64,000 nt of DNA from Neoarius graeffei (Eukaryota; Chordata; Actinopteri; Siluriformes; Ariidae): positions 22,162,110 to 22,226,109 of the forward strand of contig NC_083590.1 in the NCBI RefSeq assembly GCF_027579695.1, read 5' to 3'. A program made the position numbers and the translations under genes. Under the pieces are notes generated by a model. It ran no database searches, was not told where the DNA came from, and saw nothing but the letters and a program-made list of their open reading frames with translations. This document shows, in pieces, positions 10,109 through 20,740 of the stretch; position 1 is the first letter of the stretch; each line of letters begins with the position of its first letter.

Positions 10109-10816
10109 GGGGTGTTCATACGGCACATATTTGCACCGATGTATTTTGTTGCGATATATCTTACACCGGTGTAAATTTTGTGCAGCGTTCACACGTCACA
10201 AACCTGCTTACTAGAGAGAAGCGTGTTGGCACCGGTGCAGCCCCACTTGCGTTCACACGGCAGTTTTTGCGATCGTGCTATACGATAGTAATAATGCGGA
10301 AATGAAATATGCGCATGCGTGAAAATGTACTTCCTTTTCCCGGTTGTCATGGCATCACCAAGCGCCGGGAAAACAACGTGGATGAAGACACCAGTGTTGC
10401 CAGATACTGCTGACGTTTTCCAGCCCAAAATATGTTCAAATCCGCCAAAATGCACTTAAAACCGCCCAATCTGGCAACACTGGAAGACACGAAGTTCTGT
10501 TGTTGTTGATATTCGCCATTTTGGAAGCGCAAAATACCAGGATGCAAATTATGCAATGCCCGCATGTAATCAACTCTCCTCACGCGTAGCGAGTCTACCC
10601 CTGTAGCGTTCAGACGTCCCATTTTATATCGGTGCTGCCCTGCAAACTAGCATTTACTCCGGAGTAAATTTCTTAAACCGCCTCCCGAGCAGGGTTAGAT
10701 TTGCACCGGTTTAAGCAGCTTTCAGGGGCGACACCGCTATAACTTTGTACCATGTGAATGCTCTACCGGGGCAGCCCCGGTGCTACACCGGAGTAAAAGT
10801 TGCCGTGTGAACACCC

Positions 10817-10817
<1 letters not shown>
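10109..10817. mobile_element. TIR element with repeated ACCGGTG motifs
   Basis: The ends GGGGTGTTCATACGGCA and TGCCGTGTGAACACCCC are inverted with one mismatch. CACCGGTG-like motifs recur inside (10163-10175, 10228-10240, 10700-10710, 10775-10790), probably subterminal transposase-binding repeats. No coding region. It contains the 91-bp hAT MITE and lies within the 8993-10959 element. Confidence 0.72.
10392..10482. mobile_element. 91-bp hAT MITE with perfect 8-bp target duplication
   Basis: The ends CAGTGTTGCCAGAT and ATCTGGCAACACTG are exact inverted repeats. The flanks GAAGACAC (10384-10391) and GAAGACAC (10483-10490) are an exact 8-bp duplication, the size made by hAT transposases. It is the innermost level of a three-deep nest. 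Confidence 0.9.

Positions 10818-10818
<1 letters not shown>

Positions 10819-10873
<55 letters not shown>
10819..10873. repeat. (AT)n microsatellite
   Basis: About 27 TA units followed by a T-run, directly at the right end of the 10109-10817 element. Confidence 0.95.
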
Positions 10874-10882
<9 letters not shown>

Positions 10883-10998
10883 TTTACACTATATAGGGAA
10901 TATAGTAATTCCCTATATAGTGAGTAGGGAGTAGTGAATGAGTGAGCGATTTTGGACACGGAACAGGTTTTCAATGAGTCAGGCTTCCACAGGGTTCT

Positions 10999-12575
10999 CA
11001 TCTCATTATCTGTAGCCGCTTTATCCTGTCCTACAGGGTCGCAGGCAAGCTGGAGCCTATCCCGGCTGACTACGGGCGAAAGGCGGGGTACACCCTGGAC
11101 AAGTCGCCAGGTCATCACAGGGCTGCACGTACACTACGTTCAGACTGCAACCTGAAACGACCCATATCCGATTTGTTGTGAAATCCGATTTTTTGTTAGG
11201 CCGTTCACATTACCAATTATATGAGACTTGTATGCGATCTCCAATATGAACGGAAAACGACCCAAAAGTGTCCCGCATGCGCAAATTGACACGTAATAAG
11301 CACATCTACGTAATACGTAAACAAAAAAAAAGCGCACTCTTCAAGTTTAATGATTTTTTTGTTTGTTTGTTTGTTTAATTATCTGGTTAGTGTTAAAGTG
11401 TGAGGTCTCGTGTGTGTTTTTGTTTCTGAACTGAAATGAAAACGTGTAGCCTGGTAACGAGGGTTGACTCCTAAATGTCTCTCTAATTTCTATATAAGTG
11501 CACTACATGTTACTAGGAAGTAATGGATTTTTAAACTCTATATAGTGCACTCGAGCTTCAGTAGGCAGTCGTTTGGGATACGGCCGCTGTATTACCAAAC
11601 TCTTAATTCAGGCTTAATAATTTGCACATATTTATTTCGTCATATTAATAAACTTTTTCTACATTTTTATAAATATTTATTTAGATTGTTTATAGCCAGC
11701 TGAATTCTGCAACTTCTCTCAGCGCTGGCTCAAGGTGCAGAAACACCAGTGCAGTTTGCTATGGAGATGAGGCGAGACCTGGCGATGTGGTTTTTGTGGC
11801 GGAACTCACACAATAATCTGATTAATGTGGGCAGCAGACTAATGAGACCGAAGGTGTCAAATTACTGGAAATTTCCAGAACAATCTTATAATCTTGTAAT
11901 ACAGGATGGTTTAAATTATAAATCAGTTATAGAAACTGTTTTATTTAATCAGGCTAACAGATCAACATCCAGGTCCCTACCAAATCCACCATTAGCTTGA
12001 TCAATTCTATAAAAGTCTATTTAAATTCTGAAAACTGTACAAATGTTGTTGTTTTCCACCAAAGAGGCGGGATTAGCCAACGCAGAATAGTGACGTTTGT
12101 CTCTTGTTGATGACGTGTAGGTCGCATGAATGCGACCTGTCCGGTCAGACTGCAGTCGCATGTGAAAATATCGGATATGCATCGGATTTAGGACCACATA
12201 TCCAAGCGGCCTGGGTCGCATGTGAAAAAATCGGATCTGTGTCGTTCAGATTGTCAATAACAAATCGGATACAGGTCGCATATGGGCAAAAAAATCGGAT
12301 ATGGGTCGTTTCAGGGTGCAGTCTGAACGTAGTCATAGACACAGACAACCATTCACACTCACATTCACACCTACGCTCAATTTAGAGTCACCAGTTAACC
12401 TAACCTGCATGTCTTTGGACTGTGGGGGAAACCGGAGCACCCGGAGGAAACCCACGCGGACACAGGGAGAACATGCAAACTCCACACAGAAAGGCCCTCG
12501 CCGGCCACGGGGCTCGAACCCGGACCTTCTTGCTGTGAGGCGACAGCGCTAACCACTACACCACCGTGCCGCCCC
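10999..12575 (-). mobile_element. SINE of the main family, copy 3, split in two by another element
   Basis: The 3' half (10999-11126) and the 5' tRNA-like half (about 12334-12575) together make one reverse-oriented SINE. The 9-bp duplication CAGGGTTCT flanks the whole at 10990-10998 and 12576-12584, which proves a single original insertion. A 1.2-kb element occupies its middle. Confidence 0.88.
11133..12333. mobile_element. TIR element inserted into SINE copy 3
   Basis: Left end ACTACGTTCAGACTGCA (followed by a CCTGAAACGACCC block) and right end GTGCAGTCTGAACGTAGT are near-perfect inverted repeats of roughly 35 bp. Inside the right end, TCGCATGTGAAAA and TCGGAT motifs recur several times (12160-12305) and have inverted partners at left. 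A frame at 11749-12000 has no recognisable domain. A block at 11500-11590 (CTATATAGTGCAC) is related to the 8993-10959 family. Superfamily not settled. Confidence 0.75.
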
Positions 12576-12862
12576 CAGGGTTCTATGGAGGGCAAAAAAA
12601 AAAAAATCACGTGATCAGATTATGACGACCCGAGAGAAATAACTGCTGAGCGAACTCGCCGTAAAGCTGAGCACTTTCTCACACAGAATATCCGTTTGGA
12701 ATAAGAGAGTTGAGTCGTGTAGATACAGATTTAACAGACGAACGTTTTCATGACGTTTTACAGGAAGCTGGGCTTCACTTGTAGTCTTCAAGCAGTCGGC
12801 TCTGATGATGATGATGACGACTAACTTCTCTGTTCTTCCATCCTCTGTTTATCTTCTTCCAG

Positions 12863-13039
12863 GAACAGATCAACAGTTTGGTGAATCTGGTGTGCTGTAA
12901 AGCTACAAAGAGCTCAGCGGAAAGCTGTAACGGATCCAGTCCAAACAAAACCCCGACCAAGCGCCGGCCGAGGAAGGGCGCCTCCTTAGAGCTGACTCTC
13001 ACCCGCTTGGGCAAAAACACCACCATGGCTGTCTCATGA
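12863..13039 (+). CDS. jarid2: jarid2 last coding exon (C-terminus and stop)
   Basis: 58 codons plus stop in phase 0. It begins EQINSLVNLVC, directly continuing the YRYDE of the previous exon, and runs through a serine- and basic-rich tail (NKTPTKRRPRKGA) to the stop TGA at 13037-13039. The acceptor CTTCTTCCAG ends at 12862 behind a good pyrimidine tract. The basic RRPRK stretch may serve in nuclear localisation (inference). The last dozen residues (LTRLGKNTTMAVS) extend past what I remember of the mammalian end. Confidence 0.92.
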   Translation, partial: EQINSLVNLVCCKATKSSAESCNGSSPNKTPTKRRPRKGASLELTLTRLGKNTTMAVS

Positions 13040-14945
13040 GAGAGAGAGAGAGAGAGAGAGACGGAGAGATGTCGAGACGTCCTGCTCTGAGATCTACTTT
13101 TAACCAATCGCACCTCTCTCTCTGTCTCGGTTTCTCTCCAGCGCAGATCTTCTGCCTCCTACAGTACGGCGAGACTTGCTGTGTGCGAGCGAGCTGCCTT
13201 TTTTGCACTAGAGCGAAAGAAGGTTTTTTTTTTTGTTTGTTTGTTTGTTTGTTTGTTGTTTTTCCTTTTGTTTTTTGTTTTTTTTTAGTTAGCATTAAAC
13301 GGTGACGTGCTCTCTGGTCTGATTAAGCAACCGAGACGGACGTCGTCCTCTCGCACGGACCCTTTTTCCTCATCCTCGGCCCTGTCGACTGCATACACAC
13401 TCAGCCTGAACTGTGAATCGAGACACGTCGGTGCTCCTCTTTTACATTTTTTTTTTTATTTTTGTGTCAAGATTCCAGAGACACAAAGGCCGTCCGGTCG
13501 GCCTGGACTGCTTTTGTTTATCTGTTTTTTTTTTTTTTCGTTTTTAAATGAACGAGTTTGACCTCTTTGAATTAGTTGCAAAGGCGAGGTAACACTTGAA
13601 AGCGAGACTTGTTTTTAGTTTTTGTTTTAGATGTCAGATGGTTTTAATTGGACGGGTGCAGACGTGACGAGCTCCTGCTGCGCTGACGCTTGCGACTCCG
13701 TAACTGTGCCTGATCTTCAGATCTTCAGCCGAGGAGCTCCGTCCGATTCTTTGGTGCTGTTTTATTTTATTTCTTTTTAACATCAATACACAAAAACAAA
13801 GGTAAATGAAAAGGAGTGCTGTCGGCCTTCAGAGGCTTTCCGCTTCGACATGTGCAATCGTGTTAACATTCCACACTTCCTGACTAAACAATTCAACAGT
13901 TAACATTAATTATTATTATTATTATTATTATTGAGGGTTTTTTTTACCATTATTTTTTCCATTTCATTTTGGATGAGTCTCAAGTAGAGCCACTAGGCAG
14001 AGGGTGTATAATGTGAACTATTTTTTTTCCTTATTTTTATTTTTTATCTTATGAGTGATTTTTCTTAAAGGATCCCATCAACCTTTTTTTTTCTTTTTTT
14101 TTTTGTACATAATCCTGTAAATGTCTGTTTAAATACTTGAGCCTCTGCGTCGAGGTGCCAGAAAGAGGAAACAAGATGAAAAACTAACACGTGATGAAGA
14201 AACAGCCTTACCTTTCCGTTTCTTCATCCGACCGGTGTGAGAGTGTGTGTGTGTGTGTGTGTGTGAGTGTGTGTGTGAGACACGTACAGGGTTCCTCTGG
14301 CATCGTGGAGAAAATCTGAAGTGCTGCTTATATCGCTGATGAATAAGATATGGAGTAGCGATGCCCCTCCCCCTCCCCACCTTCATCCCAGGTTCCTTGG
14401 TTTTGTTTTTTAGCTTTACTTTTTTAAAGAAAAGGGAGGAAAAAAATACCTAAACAAAAAAAAAAGGGTTTTACATTTTCATTACTGAAAATTCAACGAT
14501 GTAGTAGCTACTCATGTTGCACTGAGCTTGCCAGTGGTGACTGTCAAGGAAAAAAAAAACCTATAATCCAGTTTGATGGTTGTCGTCCTTTCCAGAAGAC
14601 TGAACTGTTTTAGGACTATTTAATGAAAACCAAGTCAGGTTTTTTTCAACAGGAAAAAAAAAATCGTGGTTGTCGAGTTTTTATGGCCTTATGATGTATT
14701 TTATTCACTTTTTTTGCTGGTTTTGTTTTTTGTTCGTTTTGGGTTTTTTTTTCTTAAAGGTTGTATGAAAGATTTGCTCAGCGTCTGGTTAATTTATTCG
14801 CACTGCGTCTCAGCCTTTCCACACACACACGGGAAGATTTCATGTTTGTTATATTGCCATGCTTTCTTTGTTTTACTTTCTTTATTTTTTACTTTTCAAG
14901 TTTGTACTCAAGTTTTAATAAAAACTTATGGACAATTTGTCGCCT
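13040..14945 (+). other. jarid2: jarid2 3' untranslated region
   Basis: It opens with a (GA)n run (13040-13062) and is rich in T-runs and AT-rich blocks, ending with a canonical AATAAA at 14917-14922 followed by a GT-rich stretch (TTTTCAGTTTGTCTGG). The CA/GT run at 14238-14278 is a microsatellite. There is no other gene in it: short frames are shadows. The exact end is inferred from the poly(A) signal, about 20 bases downstream. Confidence 0.7.
14917..14922 (+). terminator. AATAAA polyadenylation signal of jarid2
   Basis: Canonical hexamer 1.9 kb after the stop codon, followed by a GU-rich region. Confidence 0.65.
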
Positions 14946-15173
14946 TTTCAGTTTGTCTGGACTATTTGAGACACGTACTGTATTTTGGTCATGACTAAGA
15001 CTTGCTCCTCCCACAATCGTGACGGATGCTGATTGGGCTTCGCGATTCCAAACCACTGAACTGAAATTTGGAAGCACACGCACCAGTAGATTTACATTAT
15101 TAGTTTTTGAAGCATGTGTGAATTAACTTGTATTTGCCGTTACGTAAACCCCTGATGTCAGGTGAGGAGGTCT

Positions 15174-15350
15174 GGGGTTCAGTCGGTGTTCCAGTTCGTC
15201 CTAAAGGTGTTCAGTGGGGTTGAAGTGCGGGACACTCAAGTTCTTTCACTCCAACCTTAACACACCATGTCTTCATGGAGCTTGCTTTGTGCACGGGGGC
15301 ATTGTCATGCTGGGACAGATTTGGGCCTCTTGTATGGCTTGGCTTCGTGA
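15174..15350 (-). pseudogene. Fragment of a Tc1-like transposase (left part)
   Basis: On the - strand the sequence encodes degenerate pieces corresponding to the region around the second catalytic aspartate of Tc1 transposases. On the + strand the phrases GTTCAGTGGGGTTGAAGTG and GGGGCATTGTCATGCTGGGA match the usual antisense appearance of that region. A related end motif CAGGTGTCCACATACTTTTG at 16470-16489 may be the other side of the same element, now split by later insertions. Many stops. Confidence 0.55.
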
Positions 15351-15689
15351 ATGAAGATCTCTGAACGGGTGCTGTCCATGTCCGCTGCAGGCTCGCTGAT
15401 GGCTGAAGAGGCCAATTTGAGATAGGCAGGCCCAGCTTCAACAGCTGCAGGGAAATGGGCGTGTCCTTCAGCCTGCGCAAAGGATTTTCTTTTTCTTGTG
15501 GAGTGCAGTTTGTGCAGCACTGGCCCCACCCTATTTACCTGGGGTTCTTCTGCCATTGCCAAGCTAGCTGGGACGGTGACAGCAAGGTCCTCGGGTTGTA
15601 AGTTTTACTAAGGACTGTCCTTGTCCTTTGGGCCTCTTGGTTCCAATCTCTACGCTATTGTGTGCTTCTAACTTTGTGGAAACAGTTTG

Positions 15690-15905
15690 GAGAAGAACCA
15701 TGTATTTGGTCTGATGGTCTATGGGGAAGCCATAGCCTAATGGTTATAGAAGCAGCTTTGGGACCGAAAGGTTGCCAGTTCAATTCCCTGGACCAGCAGG
15801 AATGGCTGAAGTGCCCTCGAGCAAGGCACCTGACCCCCAACTGGATCCCATGTTGCTCTGGGTATGTTGTACATCACTCTGGCTAAACACCTGTAATGTA
15901 ACATC
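15690..15905 (+). mobile_element. Third SINE type (V-SINE-like, tRNA-derived head)
   Basis: The head carries the A-box-like TAGCCTAATGGTTATAG and the B-box-like GGTTGCCAGTTCAATTCC. It is followed by the conserved GAGCAAGGCACCTGACCC block typical of this class of fish SINE, and ends near repeated AATGTAACAT. No clear target duplication. Confidence 0.75.
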
Positions 15906-15974
15906 TGAACGACTGTCTACTAAGATCTTTTGTTGCTGACAGTAAAAAGGACTTTATATCAAGAAAGGGTCAAA

Positions 15975-16268
15975 CGTGGGCCACATGCACCAGCTTAAAT
16001 CATATGGGAGTCGGACGTCGCCAAATCTACCAAGGTTGGCTTCTTTCGGGCCGGTGTCGACAGCATACTACTTCATGGTGCTGAAACATGGACCATTAGT
16101 AAAGAACTTGAAAAACGCCTTGATGGCACATGCACAAGACTGCTAATGCGGGTCTAAAACCTATCCTGAAAAGACCACCCAACCAAACCTGTGATCTATG
16201 GTGAAGTCCCGTCCATCTCTAGACCAGTGGCACAAAGGAGAGCTAGATTCGCCGGCCGTTGTTTCTGA
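15975..16268 (+). pseudogene. LINE fragment: C-terminal part of an RTE-like reverse transcriptase ORF
   Basis: The frame reads VDSILLHGAETWTISKELEK, then RLDGTCTRLLMRV, a stop, and VIYGEVPSISRPVAQRRARF. The order AETWTI…RLDG…RLL…YG.lP.IS…RR.RfAG is the usual segment after the polymerase core in RTE/Rex3-type LINEs. An internal stop and no flanking domains show a dead 5'-truncated piece. Confidence 0.65.
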
Positions 16269-16489
16269 TCAAAAGATCAAATCATCTCTGATGTCATTCT
16301 ATGGAGATTACCGTGCTCAAAACAGGGAAGTAGACCTTTAACGTTCCCCGATACTCTACTCTATCCAGAGAGTCCAGCTTAGTCTTTGAGGAATTAGCTC
16401 GGGCAATGTCTGATTGGCCCCTATGGCGGAGCACTGGGTCGTCTCTCTCGATGGCAGTCAAATGATGGTCAGGTGTCCACATACTTTTG

Positions 16490-17095
16490 GCCATACTGTG
16501 TATAAATGCGTTATAAAATCGGGCAAAACAGCAATGATTATTAGCCATGTTACACAACTCAATATGTTTGTTGTTTACTTTAAAATCACAACACAACTCC
16601 ACTCTAAATGACTCGAGTCACTGAAAATGGCTCAAAAATCTCGAGTTGATTCTCAAACCTCTTACTAACAGACATACTTGTGCTCACTCTTTAGAAGGAT
16701 AGTAGACAAGCTGGGATGTACCTTACATCTTGCTCTGCGTGCTGATGGGTCACCATGATCCAATCACATTTGGTTATTGATCTGACTCATTATTATTATT
16801 ATTATTATTATAATAGAGTATGGCTTCTCAAGCATTTTACAGCCGTTTAATTGTCAAATTCCATCGATGTCTCTCAGCACGGATTTCATCCAACTATTCA
16901 AATACAAGGCTCATTATTTTAATGTTTAATTCTAATCTGTTGCCGCAGTGCTTTTTATTTCCGACATAGCATATTAGGTCCAAGTTGAGGTTTGCAGGTT
17001 TACTAGTTTGAGTTAATGAGGTTGGGATTTAACAGAACAATCAGACAGAGTAAAAGCTATTAGAATGTCGTAATAAATATAATAATAATGATATT
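16490..17095. other. intergenic, nothing recognised apart from an (ATT)n run
   Basis: AT-rich DNA between the convergent genes. A (TTA)n run lies at 16791-16812. No reading frame with a known domain. Confidence 0.45.
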
Positions 17096-18320
17096 AAGTT
17101 ATTCCGCAAAATCGAGTCATACGTGAGCTGATATCGGCTATAAGCCATGTACGACGAGATTGAGTCGAATAACTGTTTTATTCTGTCCACATTCACTGGA
17201 TTTTGAGAAACGGCAGGGTTTTTTTTTTGTAAATTCAATAAATAACTTTATACAAAACATTGGACAAAATCATTTTTGCTTAGGCAGACTTCTTAAAAGC
17301 CTATCGATGGCGACACAAATTGACTTTAGTGTTGTTTTTTTGTAGAAAGTGCCGTATTGCTGTCGTGCTGCTGAGGTATAGAATAGTTTTAGGACATTTA
17401 TTTAATTCTTCCTTGGACATTTCAGTTCTGTAATTTTCAAACAAATTTTAATGCTTAAAGATGAAGAATGTAAACAAACCGGTGAAATGACAAGCAATTT
17501 GTGAAAAATATGATGATAGTTCTTGAAAATGTACGTTCTTACCATCAAATACTTTCATTCCATATGAGTGATTCCATGCTTATGGGTACTGAAATGGGGA
17601 CATGAACTTATTTTTAAAAATTCACCTAAAACCATTTCTTTTTTTACCATCAGGTCACAAAACATGTAATCTTTAATGAATGATATGTTAAAAGATAACT
17701 TTAATTTTCTGAGATGTAATAAAAACATATTTATATGCCAAAGTCAAGCCTATGAGTTCCAAAATGATGTCTGTTCCATTACTTCTGTTACGATTGTCCA
17801 TCTCGCGTCTGTTACAAATTAATTACAATCTAGCTATATACCATGTTAATCTTATTGAAAGAATGTGTATGTTTATTCTACTACACATGTTTATTAATTA
17901 TATTTGCTAAAACATCACCTTCCTATGTTTCAAAAAGTAATTCTACATTGTTAAAATTGAGAATATATATGTCCACAACACTTCTGTTACTTTCTGACTT
18001 TGGCATATAAATATGTTTTTATTACATCTCAGAAAATTAAAGTTATCTTTTAACATATCATTCATTAAAGATTACATGTTTTGTGACCTGATGGTAAAAA
18101 AAAGAAATGGTTTTAGGTGAATTTTTAAAAATAAGTTCATGTCCCCATTTCAGTACCCATAAGCGTGGAATCACTCGTGTGTGTGTATATATATATATTT
18201 TTTTGTATTATTTGGAATTTTGTTTTCGAGATGAGTTTTTATTTCGTCCTCGGTTGGTTCAGCAACACGGTCTGCAAAATTTAGATTTTTAATTTTTTTT
18301 GGATGCACTGTCATTTCAAA
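17096..18320 (+). repeat. Dispersed repeat, copy 1, interrupted by a foldback element
   Basis: The left part (17096-17566) and a short right part (about 18177-18310) match the uninterrupted direct copy at 18447-18925: shared blocks include ATTCCGCAAAATCGAGT/ATTCCACAAAATCGAGT, CCACATTCACTGGATTTTG and TTTCGTCCTCGGTTGGTTCAGC. Copy 1 is broken by the inverted-repeat element 17567-18176. Confidence 0.75.
17567..18176. mobile_element. Foldback element with two arms of about 180 bp
   Basis: The left arm 17567-17746 and right arm 17995-18176 are reverse complements with only about one substitution and one or two single-base indels. They start GAGTGATTCCATGC and end GCGTGGAATCACTC. The 248-bp spacer has three CTTCTGTTAC-like motifs and no reading frame. 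Young by arm identity. Target duplication not identified. Confidence 0.9.
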
Positions 18321-18446
18321 TCACTAAAGCTCAGAATATCTTGCTACACTGGACCCGTATTCTGGTGGCACACCCCAAATGATACGCTTGTATACAGTAT
18401 TTCAATCGCTATTTTACACTTGTTTGTTTACATATTTTGTATATTT

Positions 18447-18925
18447 AACAATTATTCCACAAAATCGAGTTGTACACGAGCTGACGGCTATAAACCCTGT
18501 ATGACGAGATTGAGTAGAATAACGGTTTTACTCGATCCACATTCACTGGATTTTGAAAAACAGAGCATTTTTATTTTTTCCAAATTTAATAAATAATAAC
18601 TTTCTACAAAACGTCCAACAAAATCGTTTCTGCTTAGAATGTAAACAAACTGGCGAAATGACAGGAGCAGTTTGTGAAAAATGCGATAATAATTCTTAAA
18701 TTGTAAAAAAGATTCACTCTTACCATCAAATACTTTTATTCCATATTTTGTTGCTTTTTTTGTATTTTTTGGGGTTTTGTTTTCGAGTAGAGTTTTTTAT
18801 TTCGTCCTCGGTTGGTTCAGCAACACGTTCCGCCATTTTTTCTCTACTCACGGTATATGAGCTGATATCCTAGTAGTAGAGTAGCCAGTCAGAGCGTGTG
18901 ATTGCTCATATCCAGTGAATGTGGA
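18447..18925 (+). repeat. Dispersed repeat, copy 2 (uninterrupted)
   Basis: Direct copy of the repeat at 17096-18320. CCACATTCACTGGAT (18536) and its inverse ATCCAGTGAATGTGG (18909) suggest that inverted termini belong to the family. Confidence 0.72.
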
Positions 18926-19537
18926 TAGAATAATGATAATTAGAATGTTGGATGAGGATTTCCACCACTGGAGCAGAATTTAAAAATAAATAGATAAATC
19001 ACAGACCCCTTGGATGTGCTTCATGAACTGTTTTGAGAAACACTGATATATATATTTTAAAGGTGTGTGTGTGTGTGAGGGTTTTTTTCCCATCACACTT
19101 GGTACAGATTTCATGTCGCGTTAACTCTGTGTAGTCTCTAAACTCCAAAAAAAAAAAAAAATTAGAAAAAGTAAATAAATGTTGACTGAAGGTGCACATC
19201 AGTGCCTCTGGTCTGTCCTGGGACTTCATGGACAAGGCACAAGGTCACACCGTTTGCAGTTTACCTTTACTTTTTTTTTTTTAATAATTATAATTAACAG
19301 TAATGAAAATCACGGTGAGTGATGGTGCAGGTGATGGTTTTTCTATAAACCGAGCAGGTGGCCGCATCAGCTGCAGTGGAAGATATTATAATAATAAGAG
19401 GATCAGATAAATGCTGCATGGCACGTACCAGGGGATTTCTGTACAAAACCTCAAAACACTGTTTACACACAACACTTTCACACACACCGAGGACTCGGCA
19501 CACAGTTTTAAAAACCATATTTCTGTGGATCGTTTGT
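18926..19537 (-). other. dtnbp1 3' untranslated region and intergenic DNA
   Basis: Sequence downstream of the dysbindin stop on the - strand. An ATTAAA on the - strand (about 19281-19286) inside a T-run is a possible weak poly(A) signal, but no canonical AATAAA is close. No coding region. Confidence 0.4.
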
Positions 19538-19788
19538 CTATAAGGACGAATCACGGTTCGCACAGTTCTTGGAGGACTGATCTTGTCCTGCTTGTACGTC
19601 AGCATGGACCTTCTCCCCCTCATCCTTGACTCCGCCCCTCTCGTCTTCATCATCGCCCTCTTCTTCCTGGGTGTCCTGGCTGGCCGAGTCGGTGCAAGTG
19701 GAAGAAAGCGAGGCGAGTTTGTGCCTCAGCTCAGCCTGCGTCGGGACCTGCAGCGTGATCTCTGCTCCGAATGACTCCACGTCCGGTT
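19538..19788 (-). CDS. dtnbp1: dtnbp1 (dysbindin) last coding exon
   Basis: The exon begins EPDVESFGAEITLQVPTQAE (first codon split with the previous exon). It passes through SSTCTDSASQDTQEEEGDDE, an acidic PEST-like tail, and stops at 19540-19538. EITLQVP and STCTDSA are conserved marks of the dysbindin C-terminus. The acceptor on the - strand reads GCTGCCAG before 19788. Dysbindin is a coiled-coil subunit of the cytoplasmic BLOC-1 complex, acting in lysosome-related organelle and synaptic vesicle traffic (known of the family). The frame joins exactly to exon 24141-23998. Confidence 0.92.
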
Positions 19789-20341
19789 CTGGCAGCAAAA
19801 AAGAGGGGGAAAAAAAGGGATTAAAAGAACATCTAGCAGGAAGGACATGAGTGAATTGCTGTCTCTAGAGGCTGTGTGTTGTTCTGATAATCCTGTAATG
19901 TAATTAGCACTAATTGAAAAGCCTGTTAGTGCCTCCCCTCCCCGGAGCCGGATCTTCTCAGAGCTCTGTAAATGTCAGCTCTGATTTAGAGAAAGAGGAG
20001 CATCAGAGCCAGCGCACCTTCAAGGATGTGAGGCATTAGTAGGGAACGTCTGAACAGCCAGACTCATCACAAACGTGTTTTGCATGTAGAGAATGCAGCC
20101 GGGTTTTACTGCAAAACCCAGGAGATACAGTACACGCAACCTGCTCCACGAAATGCAAATAAATCGTGTGTGTGCGTGTTTGCATGCTCGCTCAAACAGG
20201 ATGTAGAGGTAAAATATTTCTGTATGAAGTGTGTAATGGGGCATCTCATGAGGATGAAGGACAAAAATCAGGTCCTTGATTCCAAGATAATTTCCTAACA
20301 ATTCATGCTTAAATAAATTTTAGAAATACATTTCATTTAAA
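19789..20341. other. dtnbp1 intron, nothing recognised
   Basis: Intron between the last two dtnbp1 exons. No exon or repeat terminus seen before the SINE at 20354. Confidence 0.5.
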
Positions 20342-20353
20342 AACCTTAAATCA

Positions 20354-20728
20354 GGTGGCACGGTGGTGTAGTGATTAGCGCTGTCGCCTCACAGCAAGAA
20401 GGTCTGGGTTCGAGCCCCGTGGACGGCGAGGGCCTTTCTGTGCGGAGTTTGCATGTTCTCCCCGTGTCTGCGTGGGTTTCCTCCGGGTGCTCCGGTTTCC
20501 CCCACAGTCCAAAGACATGCAGGTTAGGTTAACTGGTGACTCTAAATTGAGCGTAGGTGTGAATGTGAGTGTGAATGGTTGTCTGTGTCTATGTGTCAGC
20601 CCTGTGATGACCTGGCGACTTGTCCAGGGTGTACCCCGCCTTTCGCCCGTAGTCAGCTGGGATAGGCTCCAGCTCGCCTGCGACCCTGTAGAACAGGATA
20701 AAGCGGCTAGAGATAATGAGATGAGATG
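20354..20728 (+). mobile_element. SINE of the main family, copy 4 (full length)
   Basis: Flanked by an exact 12-bp duplication AACCTTAAATCA at 20342-20353 and 20729-20740. The A-box and B-box are intact and the tail is AATGAGATGAGATG. A clean reference copy of the family. Confidence 0.95.
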
Positions 20729-20740
20729 AACCTTAAATCA

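Larger units (their letters stand above)
8993..10959. mobile_element. Outer TIR element containing two further nested insertions
   Basis: Left end GTGTCCAAAATCGCCCACTA and right end (…TAGTGAATGAGTGAGCGATTTTGGACAC) are inverted repeats with internal ACTATATAG motifs typical of a fish MITE family. The two ends are separated by other repeats: a dispersed repeat at 9180-9840, a TIR element at 10109-10817 and an AT microsatellite at 10819-10873. The class is probably hAT-like, but no clear target duplication was found. Confidence 0.65.

Noticed and set aside
11749-12000. 83-codon frame inside the element that splits the SINE
   Set aside because: No domain, codon pattern or relative recognised. 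It could be a relic, but there is no evidence for a gene.
19270-19290. Canonical poly(A) signal for dtnbp1
   Set aside because: Only an ATTAAA on the - strand next to a homopolymer is present, too weak to annotate as the site.
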